In this document: positions 32,450 through 41,900 of the stretch, one piece after another | Numbering within the stretch: position 1 is the stretch's first letter | Layout: every line of letters begins with the position of its first letter | NCBI GenBank assembly: GCA_003427395.1 | Contig: BFEA01000780.1 | Span: 152,732-212,685 of the forward strand | Origin: Chara braunii | Lineage: Eukaryota; Streptophyta; Charophyceae; Charales; Characeae | Length of the DNA stretch: 59,954 nt | Direction of reading: 5' to 3' | Position numbers and translations under genes: made by a program | Notes under the pieces: model-generated | Seen by the model: only the letters and a program-made list of their open reading frames with translations | Told to the model about the DNA's origin: nothing | Databases searched by the model: none

Positions 32450-33035
32450 ACCGCGCACAATCTTGTTCGACTCGACGACAGGGAAGGATCGTGTTCGACT
32501 CGACGACAGGGCACCATCTAGACGATCGTGACGATCGTCTTCGACTCGGCGATCGTGTTCGACTCGACTATCGTGTTCGACTCGACGATCGTGTCCGACT
32601 CGACGAACACAATCGTGTTCGACTCGACGATCGTGTTCAACTCGACGATCGTTGTTTGACTCGACTATCGTGTTCGACTCGACGATCGGGCACTGTCGTG
32701 TTTGACTCGACGATCGGGCAGTGTCATGTTCGACTCAACTATCGTGTTCGACTCGACGATCGGGCCCGTGGCGTTACGTGGTTGCATCTGGGCTCGACGA
32801 CCGTGTTAGACACGACGATCGGACACGATCGTGTTGGACTCGACGATCGGACATGATCGTGTTGGACATGACGATCGGACACGATCGTGTTGGACTCGAT
32901 GATCGGACACGATCGTGTTGGACACGACGATCGGACACGATCGTGTTGGACTCGACGACAGTGCCCGATAATCGACGATTGTGTTCGACTCGACGATCGG
33001 GCGTGATCGTGTTCGACTCGACGTCCGGAAGTGCC
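32450..33035. repeat. 18 bp and 28 bp palindromic-core satellite arrays
   Basis: 18 bp unit GATCGTGTTCGACTCGAC at 32551, 32569, 32587, (32611), 32629, 32647 and 32666. Then a 28 bp unit starting GATCGGACACGATCGTGTTG at 32817, 32845, 32873, 32901 and 32929, exact 28 bp steps. Adjacent units form CGATCGT...ACGATCG stems. The 28 bp array is flanked by a direct repeat GTTACGTGGTTGCATCTGGG (32774 and 33045). Frames within it are artefacts of the repeat. Confidence 0.9.
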
Positions 33036-33344
33036 ACGTGGTGTTACGTGGTTGCATCTGGGATGCGTGGTTGTGTCCTCACCGTCCGATCCTTCAAACT
33101 CGAGGTGCTCCGCTGTGGTTGTGCGTTGTGATCTTGGGCCGTATGCTCGCTCCGTCGTCGCGCTGAACACGCCTCTCGACAGCGCTGCGGTCCGCTGTCG
33201 CGTCGAGCAGGTGGTCTGCTATGCACGGACCGAATCCCTGCGCTCCGTTGCCGCGCTAAACACGAGCCTCCACTGCGCTGCGCTGTGGCACGAGCCTCCG
33301 CTGCGCTGCGCTACTGTTGCGTTGCCGAACTGAAACGAAAATGG

Positions 33345-33555
33345 GAACTGGTGGCCCTCCCTCATATATATAGTTTTTCGGGAGGGCCCTTCGCGGGCAC
33401 CTGCTGGCCGTCCGATCCGAGGATACTGACGGTCGGGATGATCCAATGGGGAGTGGTGGGCCTGCCTCATATGTGTTGTTTTTCGGGTGGGCCCTCCGCG
33501 CGCGCCTGTTGGCCGTCCGATCCGGGAATACGGACGGTCGGGACGATCCAATGAC
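33345..33555 (+). repeat. 105 bp tandem duplication
   Basis: GGCCGTCCGATCCG occurs at 33406 and 33511. The flanking blocks (CCTCATAT...TTTTTCGGG.GGGCCCT.CGCG, then GACGGTCGGGA.GATCCAATG) repeat in the same order, giving two copies at about 105 bp. Confidence 0.85.
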
Positions 33556-33860
33556 TGCAGTCGGCCGCGATCGTTTTCCCCCCTCGGCCCGAGCGGAGGC
33601 GCGGGGATGACGTTCAGCTGCTGAGCACAAATGCGATTCGCGCACATGAGTACCCGCGACATTGTCTCATTGTTCATGTTCTGGGAGAATCAGCGCAGCG
33701 GTCCGCCAAGGTCGACACGACAACTGCCCCGCTCTCCAGGTTAGTGCCGCTTCGGCCAACACGGCCCCCCCCTACCCCCCCGCGAGACAAAGAGTAAAGC
33801 CTACATGGACGACTGTGTTCAGTGCTGGTTTACCAGTGACGTCAACAAGTTTTCTCGAAC
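33555..33860. other. Spacer between arrays
   Basis: GC-rich, no convincing frame, includes a C-rich run near 33767-33782. Nothing recognised. Confidence 0.35.
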
Positions 33861-33864
33861 ACTT

Positions 33865-34500
33865 CCACCACAGTGGTCGTCGTGTCGAACAAGATGGTCG
33901 ACACTGTCGTCGTCGTGTCGAACACAATGGTCATCGTGTTGAACACGATCGTCGTCATGTCCGACATGCTGGTCGTCGTGTCAAACAAGATCGTCGTCGA
34001 GTCCGACAGCGTCGTCGTCGTGTCGAACACGACAGCCGTCGTGTCGAACACGATCCTTGTTGTGTCGAACATGATCGTCGCCGTGTTGAACACGATCGTC
34101 GTCGGGTAGAACACGATTGCCATTGTGTCGAACATTGCCGTCGTCGTGTCGAACACCCTTGTCGTCGTGTCCGGCCCGTTGAACACGATCGTTGTCGTGT
34201 CGTGCACGGCCGTCGTTGTGACCGACGTCGTGTCGAACACGGCCGTCGTCGTCTCAAACACGGTCGTCGTCGTGTCGAACACGACCGCCATCGTATAGAG
34301 CACGGCCGTCTTCATGTCCGACACGATCATCGACGATGGTCGTCGTGTCCGACACAATGGTGGTCGGGTCGGCTGGGATGGTCGTCGGGTCGGACACGGT
34401 GGCCGTCATGACGAGCACGGTGGTCGTCGTGTCCGCCACGGTCGAACGCGATCTTGGTCGTGTCGAACGCCATCACGGTCGTGTCGAACACCCTGCTCTT
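33865..34500. repeat. 21 bp (heptapeptide-phase) satellite array
   Basis: Variants of GTCGTCGTGTCGAACACGAT repeat in steps that are mostly 21 bp. Because the step is a multiple of three, frames stay open on both strands and read as VVVSNTI-like (plus) or FDTTTTV-like (minus) heptads of up to 171 codons. I treat these as artefacts. The core GTGTCGAACACG is nearly palindromic. The array decays toward 34500. Confidence 0.85.
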
Positions 34501-34779
34501 TTTCGCCACGATCCCCACCTTCGTTTCGACTTGCACAGAGTTTAGTGCGAGTTGCGCCAGCAGAACATAGTGCTCGGGTGACTGTCTTTTGTCTCTTGTG
34601 GCACTGACTGCTTGTTGCGAGATTGCGATAATATACAATGGAGCTTCTGTCGTGTTGAGCGCGACATTGGCGTTGCCGCAGTCGTTTGCCTTCTCAGCCT
34701 GGCTTTCTGGAAACCCGTCGTGCGTCGTAGAACGAACTCTGCGCGAATTTTGCTTCGAATCCTCGGAGTCAAGTACCCA

Positions 34780-35043
34780 GGAATCAAGACGAGGGACCCT
34801 TCCGTGTTGGGAGAGGCGGTCACGTTGCCACGATGGTTTTCCTGCTCACTCGTGGCAGTTTTCCTGCCCGCTCTACGTGGGTGGTGAGTACCACGCATGC
34901 CGGGAATCAAGACGGGGGACCCTTCCGTGTTGGGCGAGGCGGTCGCTTTGCCAAGATGGTACGGTCGCGTTGCCACTATGGTATTCCTGCTCACTCGTGG
35001 CAGTTTTCCTGCCCGATCTGCGTGGGTGGTGAGTACCACGCGT
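34780..35043 (+). repeat. About 123-138 bp tandem duplication upstream of the plus module
   Basis: GGAATCAAGACG(A/G)GGGACCC starts at about 34780 and 34903. Both copies run through TTCCGTGTTGGG, CTGCTCACTCGTGGCAG and GTGGGTGGTGAGTACCACGC. The second copy has about 15-20 extra bases (AAGATGGTACGGTCGCGTTG region). It lies 0.5-0.8 kb before the plus ORF, so it may hold promoter or 5' leader sequence; that is inference. Confidence 0.8.
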
Positions 35044-35557
35044 GTCCAGTCGCTGTAGTTCCTGGAGTAATATAGAATATTTCCTATCAATGCCCTCGTG
35101 CCAAGATGTGTGCTGCGCGCCAGAGTCTTCGCCGTTCTGCTGTTGGTGCCCGTTGGGTTTTGCGCGCCGTGGTCTCTGTCTTTCTGAAGCTGGTGCCCGA
35201 CGTGACATGTGCTGCGTTTCCTGTCGCGCGTCAAGATCTCCGCCTTTTCAATGCTGTTGCACGTTGTGTTTTCCGTTGCTTGTGCCCAAACTCGACATGT
35301 GCTACGCTTCCCACTGTCGTTCAATCTCCGACTTTGACAGACTCTTTCTCGTGTATTGCGCCTTTGGCACGGATTGGGCCTGATGACTGGATTGCTGCCC
35401 AGATTCCACGGTCGTGTGTTATCCTCTCTCGGATGTTTCCTGTTCCCCTCCGTTCAGTGTAGGGCTGTGTTTCTCAGGTTCATTTGTAGGGCTGTGTTTC
35501 TCGCTGTTTTGCAGGGATGGTTGTCTGCTCCATTTCATTGACCTCTGATTTTCGCCT

Positions 35558-38500
35558 TTGACAGTGGTCCGTCCGCTGTTTTGTTGTCACAGACACGTCT
35601 CATGCATAGCTTGTGATGTGCATGCTATGTCACGGCAGGCTTGCAGCACAACCTTGGAAAGCATGGACTGTGTGGCGTCTAATACAATGCTCAATAAGGA
35701 TTTTCCTCCACCGCACCTGCCAATGCGTTCACAAGATGTTCGAAGTGGTCACGAACGTGTCGATAATGCTCCGGAATCTCCAGCTCATAAGAGGTCACGA
35801 AATATTGCGGGTGCGGACACTACATGTGAAAGTGCGTATCCCGTCCTTCGATGCCCGGTTCGAACCTGTGATGCAGAGAGTGCTGAAGGTCAGGAGGGTA
35901 GGGCCTCCTCTACTGACAACGACGCATCCGATGTAGATCGTGTTGTATGGGTGCCAAGGAGTTCACTTCGAGATTTCGAGTACACAGGTCTTCTGTTTGG
36001 TGAGAGTGATGAAGGTGGTTCAGATTCAAGTGCTTCGGTGTCGTCTAGTGCTGACAGTTCTCCGGATAAAACTGATTTTTCACAAACGTACGCTGACCGG
36101 AACAGTGACCACTGTTGTTGAAATGACGATGAGAATTGTGACGTGATCTCTGATTTCGATGACGTTTTTCCAAAACGTTTGTCCTCAGAGAAGCGTCCTT
36201 ATACTTTTGGTCTGAGAATGTCGCGGTCAAAGAAGATTCTGCAATCAGTTCATAGAAAACTCACCAAAAAAACATTGGCGAGTGTGCGTGGGCAGGTTTG
36301 CTGTAAGCGAGAGTGTTGCGCTCAAATGACCCTGGACGACATCAAAGCTGTCCGGAGCGCATACTACTCTAAGAACCTGCAGAGCAGGGATGCATGGTGG
36401 GTTGAAACGTTGAAGAGGTTCACCTTCATAGAAGATGAAAAGGAGATTGTTCAACCTATTGTGGGGAGATGAAAGGTGTGCATTAGTGCTTGGTGTTTCA
36501 TACTAGGTGTATGTAGGAATACATTTTTCAAAAAAAGGATGACTTTGTCAAAACGCTACAATATGCCGGAGCATGGCAGTACTGGACTCAGACGAACATC
36601 AACAACATATGCAACGATGTACGGGAAACTAAGCTCCTTCGTGCGAGACAACGGAGATTCCATGCCCAATGACATGAAGATCAAAGAGGGGGAATCGAGA
36701 GTGGTATTGAGATTGTCTGCTTGCTATAACAAGGTTGATATTTACAAGTTGCTAAAGTCGCAATTCGACAACATGGGTGTTCCTTGTGTTTCTCTCCAAG
36801 TTTTCTACAACATGTGGAGAACGCAGTTCTGGCATGTGAAATTTCATGACATTTATCAAAACTTTACGAAATGCGAGAAATGTGTCGAATACAAAGAATC
36901 TATCAATTTCACAAAGTCCGTGCGTGTGCGTGAGTACTTTGTTTCGTTACGCGAGAAACACTTGGACTTGCAGCTCCAACATCGTGCTACGTATGAGGTG
37001 TGGAAGGATGAGTCGAAGAGACTGGGTTCCAACAGTTTGTGCATCATCATTGACGGCATGGATCAAAGCAAGCCCAGCATTCCACACTTTGGCGGAGAGA
37101 ACAAATCGAAGGCATTCGCAAATATTCCGATGTTGAAAACGAATCTAACAGTTATTATTGCACACGACCGCTCACCATCGGTCCATGTTCACACATGGTA
37201 CCCTTGCTATCCGCATGATTCTAATGTTGTAGTGTCATCCATTATGAAAGTTCTCCGCAACATCCAGGCGACGAGCGACTTGCCTCCTAAACTGAGGATA
37301 CAAGTTGACAGTTGGAGAGAAAACGTAAACAAATACGTTTCGGCACTCACTGCAGCTTCGGTGAAATTTGGCTTCTTCAATGAAGTCGAATTCGGTTTTA
37401 TGTTAGTGGGACACACACATACGGACGTTGATGTCACTTTCAGTCATTTCTCTCGCAAACTGAAAATGCACGATGCATATACCATGCTCGACCTCTTCAA
37501 GCTCGTTGTCGGTTCTCAAAAAGAACGTCCATCGTCCACATTCAGGGATGAAATTGCTAATTGGCGAGCTGCTATTAAACCCTTCCTGGTCAAGAGACTG
37601 ACCGATCATACTCGTCCACATGCATTTAGGTTTTATATGCAGGATGACAATCCTGTGTTCCAATGGAAAGAGTATTGCACTTCTCCTGAATGGTCTGCTC
37701 CAGTCTATTGNTTTAAACGAGATNGAAACAAAGCATATGNTGGACCCNAATGACCATTNGTGCCATCACCTGTTCCGCCGTCAGCTTCTCTGCCTACTAA
37801 AGATAGGAATTCGGATTTCGAATCGGGAATTGAAGGTGTGAAGACGTTTGTTGGGTGGTTGAAGAACAAGCGGCATGAGTGGTTGGGAATGAAAGATGAG
37901 GTTATCTTCTCAAAGGAGAGTGTTCTTTCACACTGAAAAACTTTCCTCGAGACAGTCGAGGAGCATTACGGGTCTGGGTTTGCGAAAACTTCACTTAAGG
38001 CTGGCTTCTGGCCCTCACAAAACAAAATTAAGAAGGATGATCCATATGATATTGATATTGCCTTCCTCTTGAAGAGCAATGAGAATAAGGACCCGTTGTT
38101 CGTTGGACCGGCTATTGAGCGTCCAAAGGCGGAGGTCAACCCAGTTGTGGATGTCGAAAAAGGTCAATTCATTTTCTTGCGTCCTTCCCAAGATGATATC
38201 GATGAGGGAGTTTCTGTATGGATGGGTAGAGTCATTTCCGATGTAGACAACGATATGAAGTCATCAACTTTCAATCATATTCTTATTGAATATTGGGTGC
38301 CACGACCTATTGCTAAAGGTCTTTCTGTACAATATTCGAACGCATGGAAGAAAACGTGGAAAAAAAACAACACAACATCACAGCTGTGGCAGCATGTAGA
38401 CTATGTTATGTGGAGCCGGACATCAAAGACATTGCATTTAGAAAATGGAGTGCACATTCCAAAATCGGCCAGAAGGAAGGCCTTGGTATGCCTTTCACTT

Positions 38501-39270
38501 CCCGATAATGAAGATCGGTAGATTTTAAATAGGTTTTGAAGAAGAGCTAATCGTATTTCTTTACACATATTAGTACGTTATTTAGTTGTCATTGAGCTTT
38601 CATTTATATATATTTAAACTGTATTTTCATGTGTTGCAGAATGGTTCTACCATTTGTGACGAGTGGATGGTCGCCAAGTAACATGGTGTGGGGAAGAAAT
38701 ATATGGCATGATATAGGTCCAGTTTTCTTCACATCTGAAGTGATTTTTGACAGTGCAGTACTCAGTGTTAGAGGTGTGGATGCCCCACCGGAAGACTTGG
38801 AACATTCTCCTCGAGAGTCACTGTATATTTGTGGTCGGAGGTGTTGTGGAACGAGAACATACCCGCGAGAAGTGCTCGCACCCTTTTCAAAATTTTATTA
38901 TTTAGCAGTCAAATTCTGCCACATCAATTTCAACGTGATGACCTTGTTTTGTGCAGCGGCAACTGTTCGAGGTCGGTGCAAAGTATCTTTCCTTATTCAT
39001 AATGACTATTCTGCAAGTGTAAGTGTTTCCTATGCAGACAACATCGATGAACGACGACGGCAAGAATTCCGAAGGAGGATCATGGAGCAACCATCACTCA
39101 AAACACTCATGGATGGGCTTGTGAACACGACCATCAAATATTTGCGAAGTCTCCTACTGCGCGAATATGAAGTAATAGAAAGTTATATAGAGTACAAGGA
39201 CCCGACGTTTGATGGACAAACTGATACCATCACTATAGAAGATTGGACAACTTATACAAGGACAGACTGA
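35558..39270 (+). pseudogene. Transposase-like gene of the element (GHTHxDxD family)
   Basis: A single frame runs 35558-38521, interrupted by four TGA codons (36119, 36470, 37751, 37934) with protein-like sequence in the same frame on both sides. A GT-AG intron at 38518-38639 (CG|GTAGAT...TTGCAG|A) then joins it in frame to a last exon ending at 39270. Visible motifs: acidic/Ser-rich N terminus; VCCKRECCAQM cysteines (about 36295); an HTH-like CISAWCFILGVCRNTFFKK (about 36479); KCEKCVEY zinc-knuckle-like (about 36868); DGMDQSKPS (37052); QVDSWRENVNKY (about 37301); GHTHTDVDVTFSHF (37409-37450). Asp in the first two plus the GHTHxDxD motif suggest an RNase H-like catalytic core. The pattern matches a family of large uncharacterised eukaryotic proteins (I believe labelled DUF7869). 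Five n bases at 37711-37759 hide a few codons. It is divergent from the protease module and would supply transposition; here it is probably inactive. Confidence 0.65.
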
Positions 39271-39274
39271 AATG

Positions 39275-40130
39275 TTGTCTTGATCGTATTAGTTTATCTC
39301 TGTAGTCGATCTAGTTACTATGCTTGTTTTGCCTATTTTCGGAGTGTCATTTGTGTTTTGCATTTAATTTTTTTTTTCCTTTTACTCGGTCAATGGCCTA
39401 AAGACATCATCTAAGTTCGAATAGCCCAGTCCTGCATTAATATAGAGTTATTTGGTTATCCGAGTTGAGTGGGATTCGAACTAAGGTTTGTGTTTTGACA
39501 GTTTGTGGGTGACACTGCTTTCAAATTGCTTTTAATATTGAACTTTTGCACGTGTTTTCATTTAATTGTGTTGTTGTAGTTAAGCAGAATTTTTGTACGT
39601 GTTTTTTTAGTCTTGCTGCACTTTGTTGTCAAATATTAACAGATCTTTAAATTTTCTTCTAAAGTCCCATGCAAGGTTTTTCTGTTCTTTCATGTAAACT
39701 TTTAAGTTCAAGGAACATCAGATTCCGAACTGATTGAAATATTGTCAAGTTCAACTTGATCCGACACTCACTGAGTCTCACGTTTTGTAATATGTGTCCA
39801 TGTTGTGTAAGCTTGGTATTATAATTAATATAATAAATTGGATATGATTTATTGGATTTTGCGATAGAATGGATGTATTCATGTCGTGAAAGGTTGGGAT
39901 AATATACAATAGTTAACTTATGAAACTTGTATTGATGCAGATATGCGACTTTCTTTAAAAATAGAATCATGGATAGTTGACTAATGAAACTTGTATTGAT
40001 GCGGATATGCAATTTTCTTTTCAATACTTGATAATACAATATTTGTCAATAAGATGCTAAAATCCTCTGCTCTTGTTGTTAAATTTACTTTTGTTCTGGT
40101 AAATTTGTTAATTTCATTATGTTCACTTTT
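39275..40130. other. AT-rich right subterminal region of the element
   Basis: Non-coding. Two direct repeats of about 46 bp (AGTTAACTTATGAAACTTGT at 39911 and its variant at 39975, 64 bp apart) lie about 150-220 bp inside the right TIR. The minus frame of 126 codons (40039-39659) is AT-compositional and not supported. Confidence 0.5.
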
Positions 40131-40131
40131 T

Positions 40132-40167
40132 ACAAAACATTTCATTTTTAACGAAAACACCGTTTAT
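40132..40167 (-). repeat. Right terminal inverted repeat of the 18.6 kb element
   Basis: Reverse complement of the left repeat at 21555-21590, core TTTTAACGAAAACACC. Two substitutions and one indel across about 36 bp. Located about 0.9 kb past the plus-module stop codon. Confidence 0.8.
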
Positions 40168-40189
40168 AGTAGTCGTTAGGTTACTGTGC

Positions 40190-40245
40190 CCGTTGTAAAA
40201 ACACGGGCAAATACCCTTGTAAGGGTATTTGTTCCGACAACGTCC
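40190..40245 (+). repeat. Dispersed 50 bp motif with palindromic core (copy 2)
   Basis: TTGTAAAAACACGGGC, then the perfect 8 bp inverted repeat ATACCCTTGTAAGGGTAT with a 2 bp centre, then TTGTTCCGACAACGTC. It matches 45966-46015 (same strand) and 10285-10340 (opposite strand). It lies about 25 bp outside the right TIR. Confidence 0.75.
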
Positions 40246-40249
40246 TTCT

Positions 40250-40480
40250 ATGATCCGATCAATTTGCTCGTTTGCCTAACTTGAAGACATTAAAATGGGG
40301 CCGGAGATGATGTCATCCGGATTGATCCGGTCGCTTTGCTTGTTTGCCTAAGATATTGAAATGAGGCTGGAGATGAGGTTCTCCTATCAGATCTGATTAC
40401 TTTGCTTGTTTGCCTAAGACATTGAAATGGGGTTGGAGATGAGGTCCTCGTGACTTATCTGATCGCTTTGCTAAGTCAAT
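40250..40480 (+). repeat. 66 bp tandem repeat array, 3 copies
   Basis: ATGGGGCCGGAGATGATGTC and its variants start at 40295, 40361 and 40427, exact 66 bp steps. Clearly the same unit and orientation as the array at 11600-11900 (TTTGCTCGTTTGCCTAAG, GATCCGGTCGCTTTGC). Confidence 0.9.
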
Positions 40481-40869
40481 CAGTTTTGTTTGTTGACAAA
40501 AGTCAGACTCTTCTCCTTGTGAGAATAAGTCATGACTTGTGTGTTAGTGATTGCAAGGGGTTTGACTTAGAACAACTTGGAAAGTTAAAGATTAACTAAA
40601 AACGATATATAACTCACGTTTTTCTGAATCAGGACAAGCAGAAGATGAAAATTTTGGATGAATGAACCGTTGTTTTTGAATTGGCTGAATGAGTTGTTGA
40701 TATGACATGCTTGCTAGCAATGCCTTGTTTTTCGTTCCAGATCTGTTTGTTTTTATTGCTTAGTACGGTGGTGTATTAGTGCTCGTCACATGCTTGAGTT
40801 ATAAGAGTTAGTTCAATTTCCTGCATTTTCTGAGTTAAGTTTATGGTACTTTGTTAAACTTCTCGCATT

Positions 40870-41095
40870 TTCTAGGATCATTTATTTTTCTTGGCTTAAT
40901 ATAAATTTTGAAAAGTTATTTTTCCTACGGAAGCGTTGCCGAAATTTCTACAAAATCAAGGAGTTAGTCAAATTTTAATTTTTCAAAGTTTAACTTTTAT
41001 CTGAGTTTTATATTTGGCTTAGTTAAAATATTGGAAACCTATTTTTCTATGAGAGGTGTTGCCCAAATTTTTACTAAATCAGGGAGTTAGATGTG
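40870..41095 (-). repeat. About 122 bp repeat unit, inverted relative to 4840-5560
   Basis: The reverse complement shows CCTGATTTAGTAAAAATTTG, GGCAACACCTCTC, AAAACTCAGATAAAAGTT and AAAATTTGACTAACTCCTTG, in the order found in the array at 4840-5560. About two copies. Confidence 0.75.
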
Positions 41096-41104
41096 CATGG
41101 CGTT

Positions 41105-41395
41105 GGACCAAGACTACCCAAACTTATGAAATATGTCTTGGTCCTCAACCTGGTTCATTTATCTTAAAACCAAACCAGGAAGAGGTTGAGTCACCCAAAC
41201 TTATGAAACATGCCAAGACCTTCTCGTTCAGAACAAAAAGAAACTGAAAGAAACCCAAAGTAAACAAGGCGACCAAGTCAGCCAAACTTATGGAACATGT
41301 TTGGTCCCTGAAAAGTCAATCATAATCATCCCTCACAAGTCAGAGCAACCAGATCACCCAAACTTATAGAACATGTCTGGTTTTTCAGGCAATTC
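41105..41395 (+). repeat. Degenerate repeat around CCCAAACTTATG(G/A)AACATG
   Basis: The phrase (A/G)CCAAACTTAT(G/A)(G/A)AA(C/T)ATG followed by (T)CTGGTCC-like words occurs near 41115, 41190, 41285 and 41358. Spacers of 45-65 bp are diverged. The 63-codon frame at 41056-41247 is not supported as a gene. Confidence 0.6.
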
Positions 41396-41689
41396 AAAAA
41401 TAAACATAGCACTGGGCCTCCCTAAACTATTGGAGACTTGCCCAACCTTTGATAGACCCAATAAAAAAAACAATACAACCTTCCTCCCATCCTTCCCCCA
41501 GATGCAACCCCACAATTTGCTTTCAGTCAAACAATAAAACTGAAACAAACATTTCGCATACATTCCTTTACTTAGTCTGAATCATGTCCTAAAAGTCAAA
41601 CTCAAAGTCAGAGTACGGGTACACACAATATACTCAGTCAAAACATAAGAAGATATACAGATAGGGGTTATAAATGGGTTTATAAAAGG

Positions 41690-41900
41690 AGATGAAAGGT
41701 TACCTCTAAGTTCCCTGCCTCCAGAACTCCTCCTGAGTTCCGGCAGAGCTCCCGCAATCAGTGGGTTGACTCCCCACAAAGTCTTGCTGCAGTCCTACGG
41801 GTTGCAATCCCGCCTGCCGCCTTCCTCTCGTAACAGGACTAGACTGAGAGTAAGAAAGGCAGAATGAGGGGTTTGAAACTCTCGAGATACAGCAGGGGTA
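41690..41900 (-). repeat. Dispersed repeat family X, copy 3
   Basis: Reverse complement of the family at 11205-11470: AAGTTCCCTGCCTCCAGAAC, TGAGTTCCGGCAGAGCTCCC, ACGGGTTGCAATCCCGCCTG, then AGACTGAGAGTAAGAA. It shares its first part with 14615-14690. Confidence 0.7.

Larger units (their letters stand above)
21555..40167. mobile_element. About 18.6 kb TIR-bounded DNA transposon-like element with divergent gene modules
   Basis: Bounded by an inverted repeat of about 36 bp (21555-21590 and 40132-40167). It contains a minus-strand module ending in a C48/Ulp1 protease domain, a plus-strand module with transposase-like D, D and GHTHxDxD motifs, a third decayed ORF, and 4.5 kb of palindrome-based satellite arrays between the two divergent modules. 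Subterminal direct repeats are visible on the left (CGAATGTTCACAC near 21715 and 21890) and on the right (64 bp step, 39911 and 39975). In-frame stops in both modules indicate an inactive copy. Ulp1-like proteases are known passengers of several plant and fungal DNA transposons. I cannot assign this element to a named superfamily from sequence alone. Confidence 0.7.

Noticed and set aside
29990-34500. Many frames of 100-270 codons on both strands
   Set aside because: All are translations of satellite units whose length is often a multiple of three. They are open on both strands at once and have Arg/Ser/Thr/Val-only composition.
34542-35324. 260-codon minus frame
   Set aside because: Lies over the tandem duplication at 34780-35043, has no domain, and overlaps alternative open frames on the plus strand.
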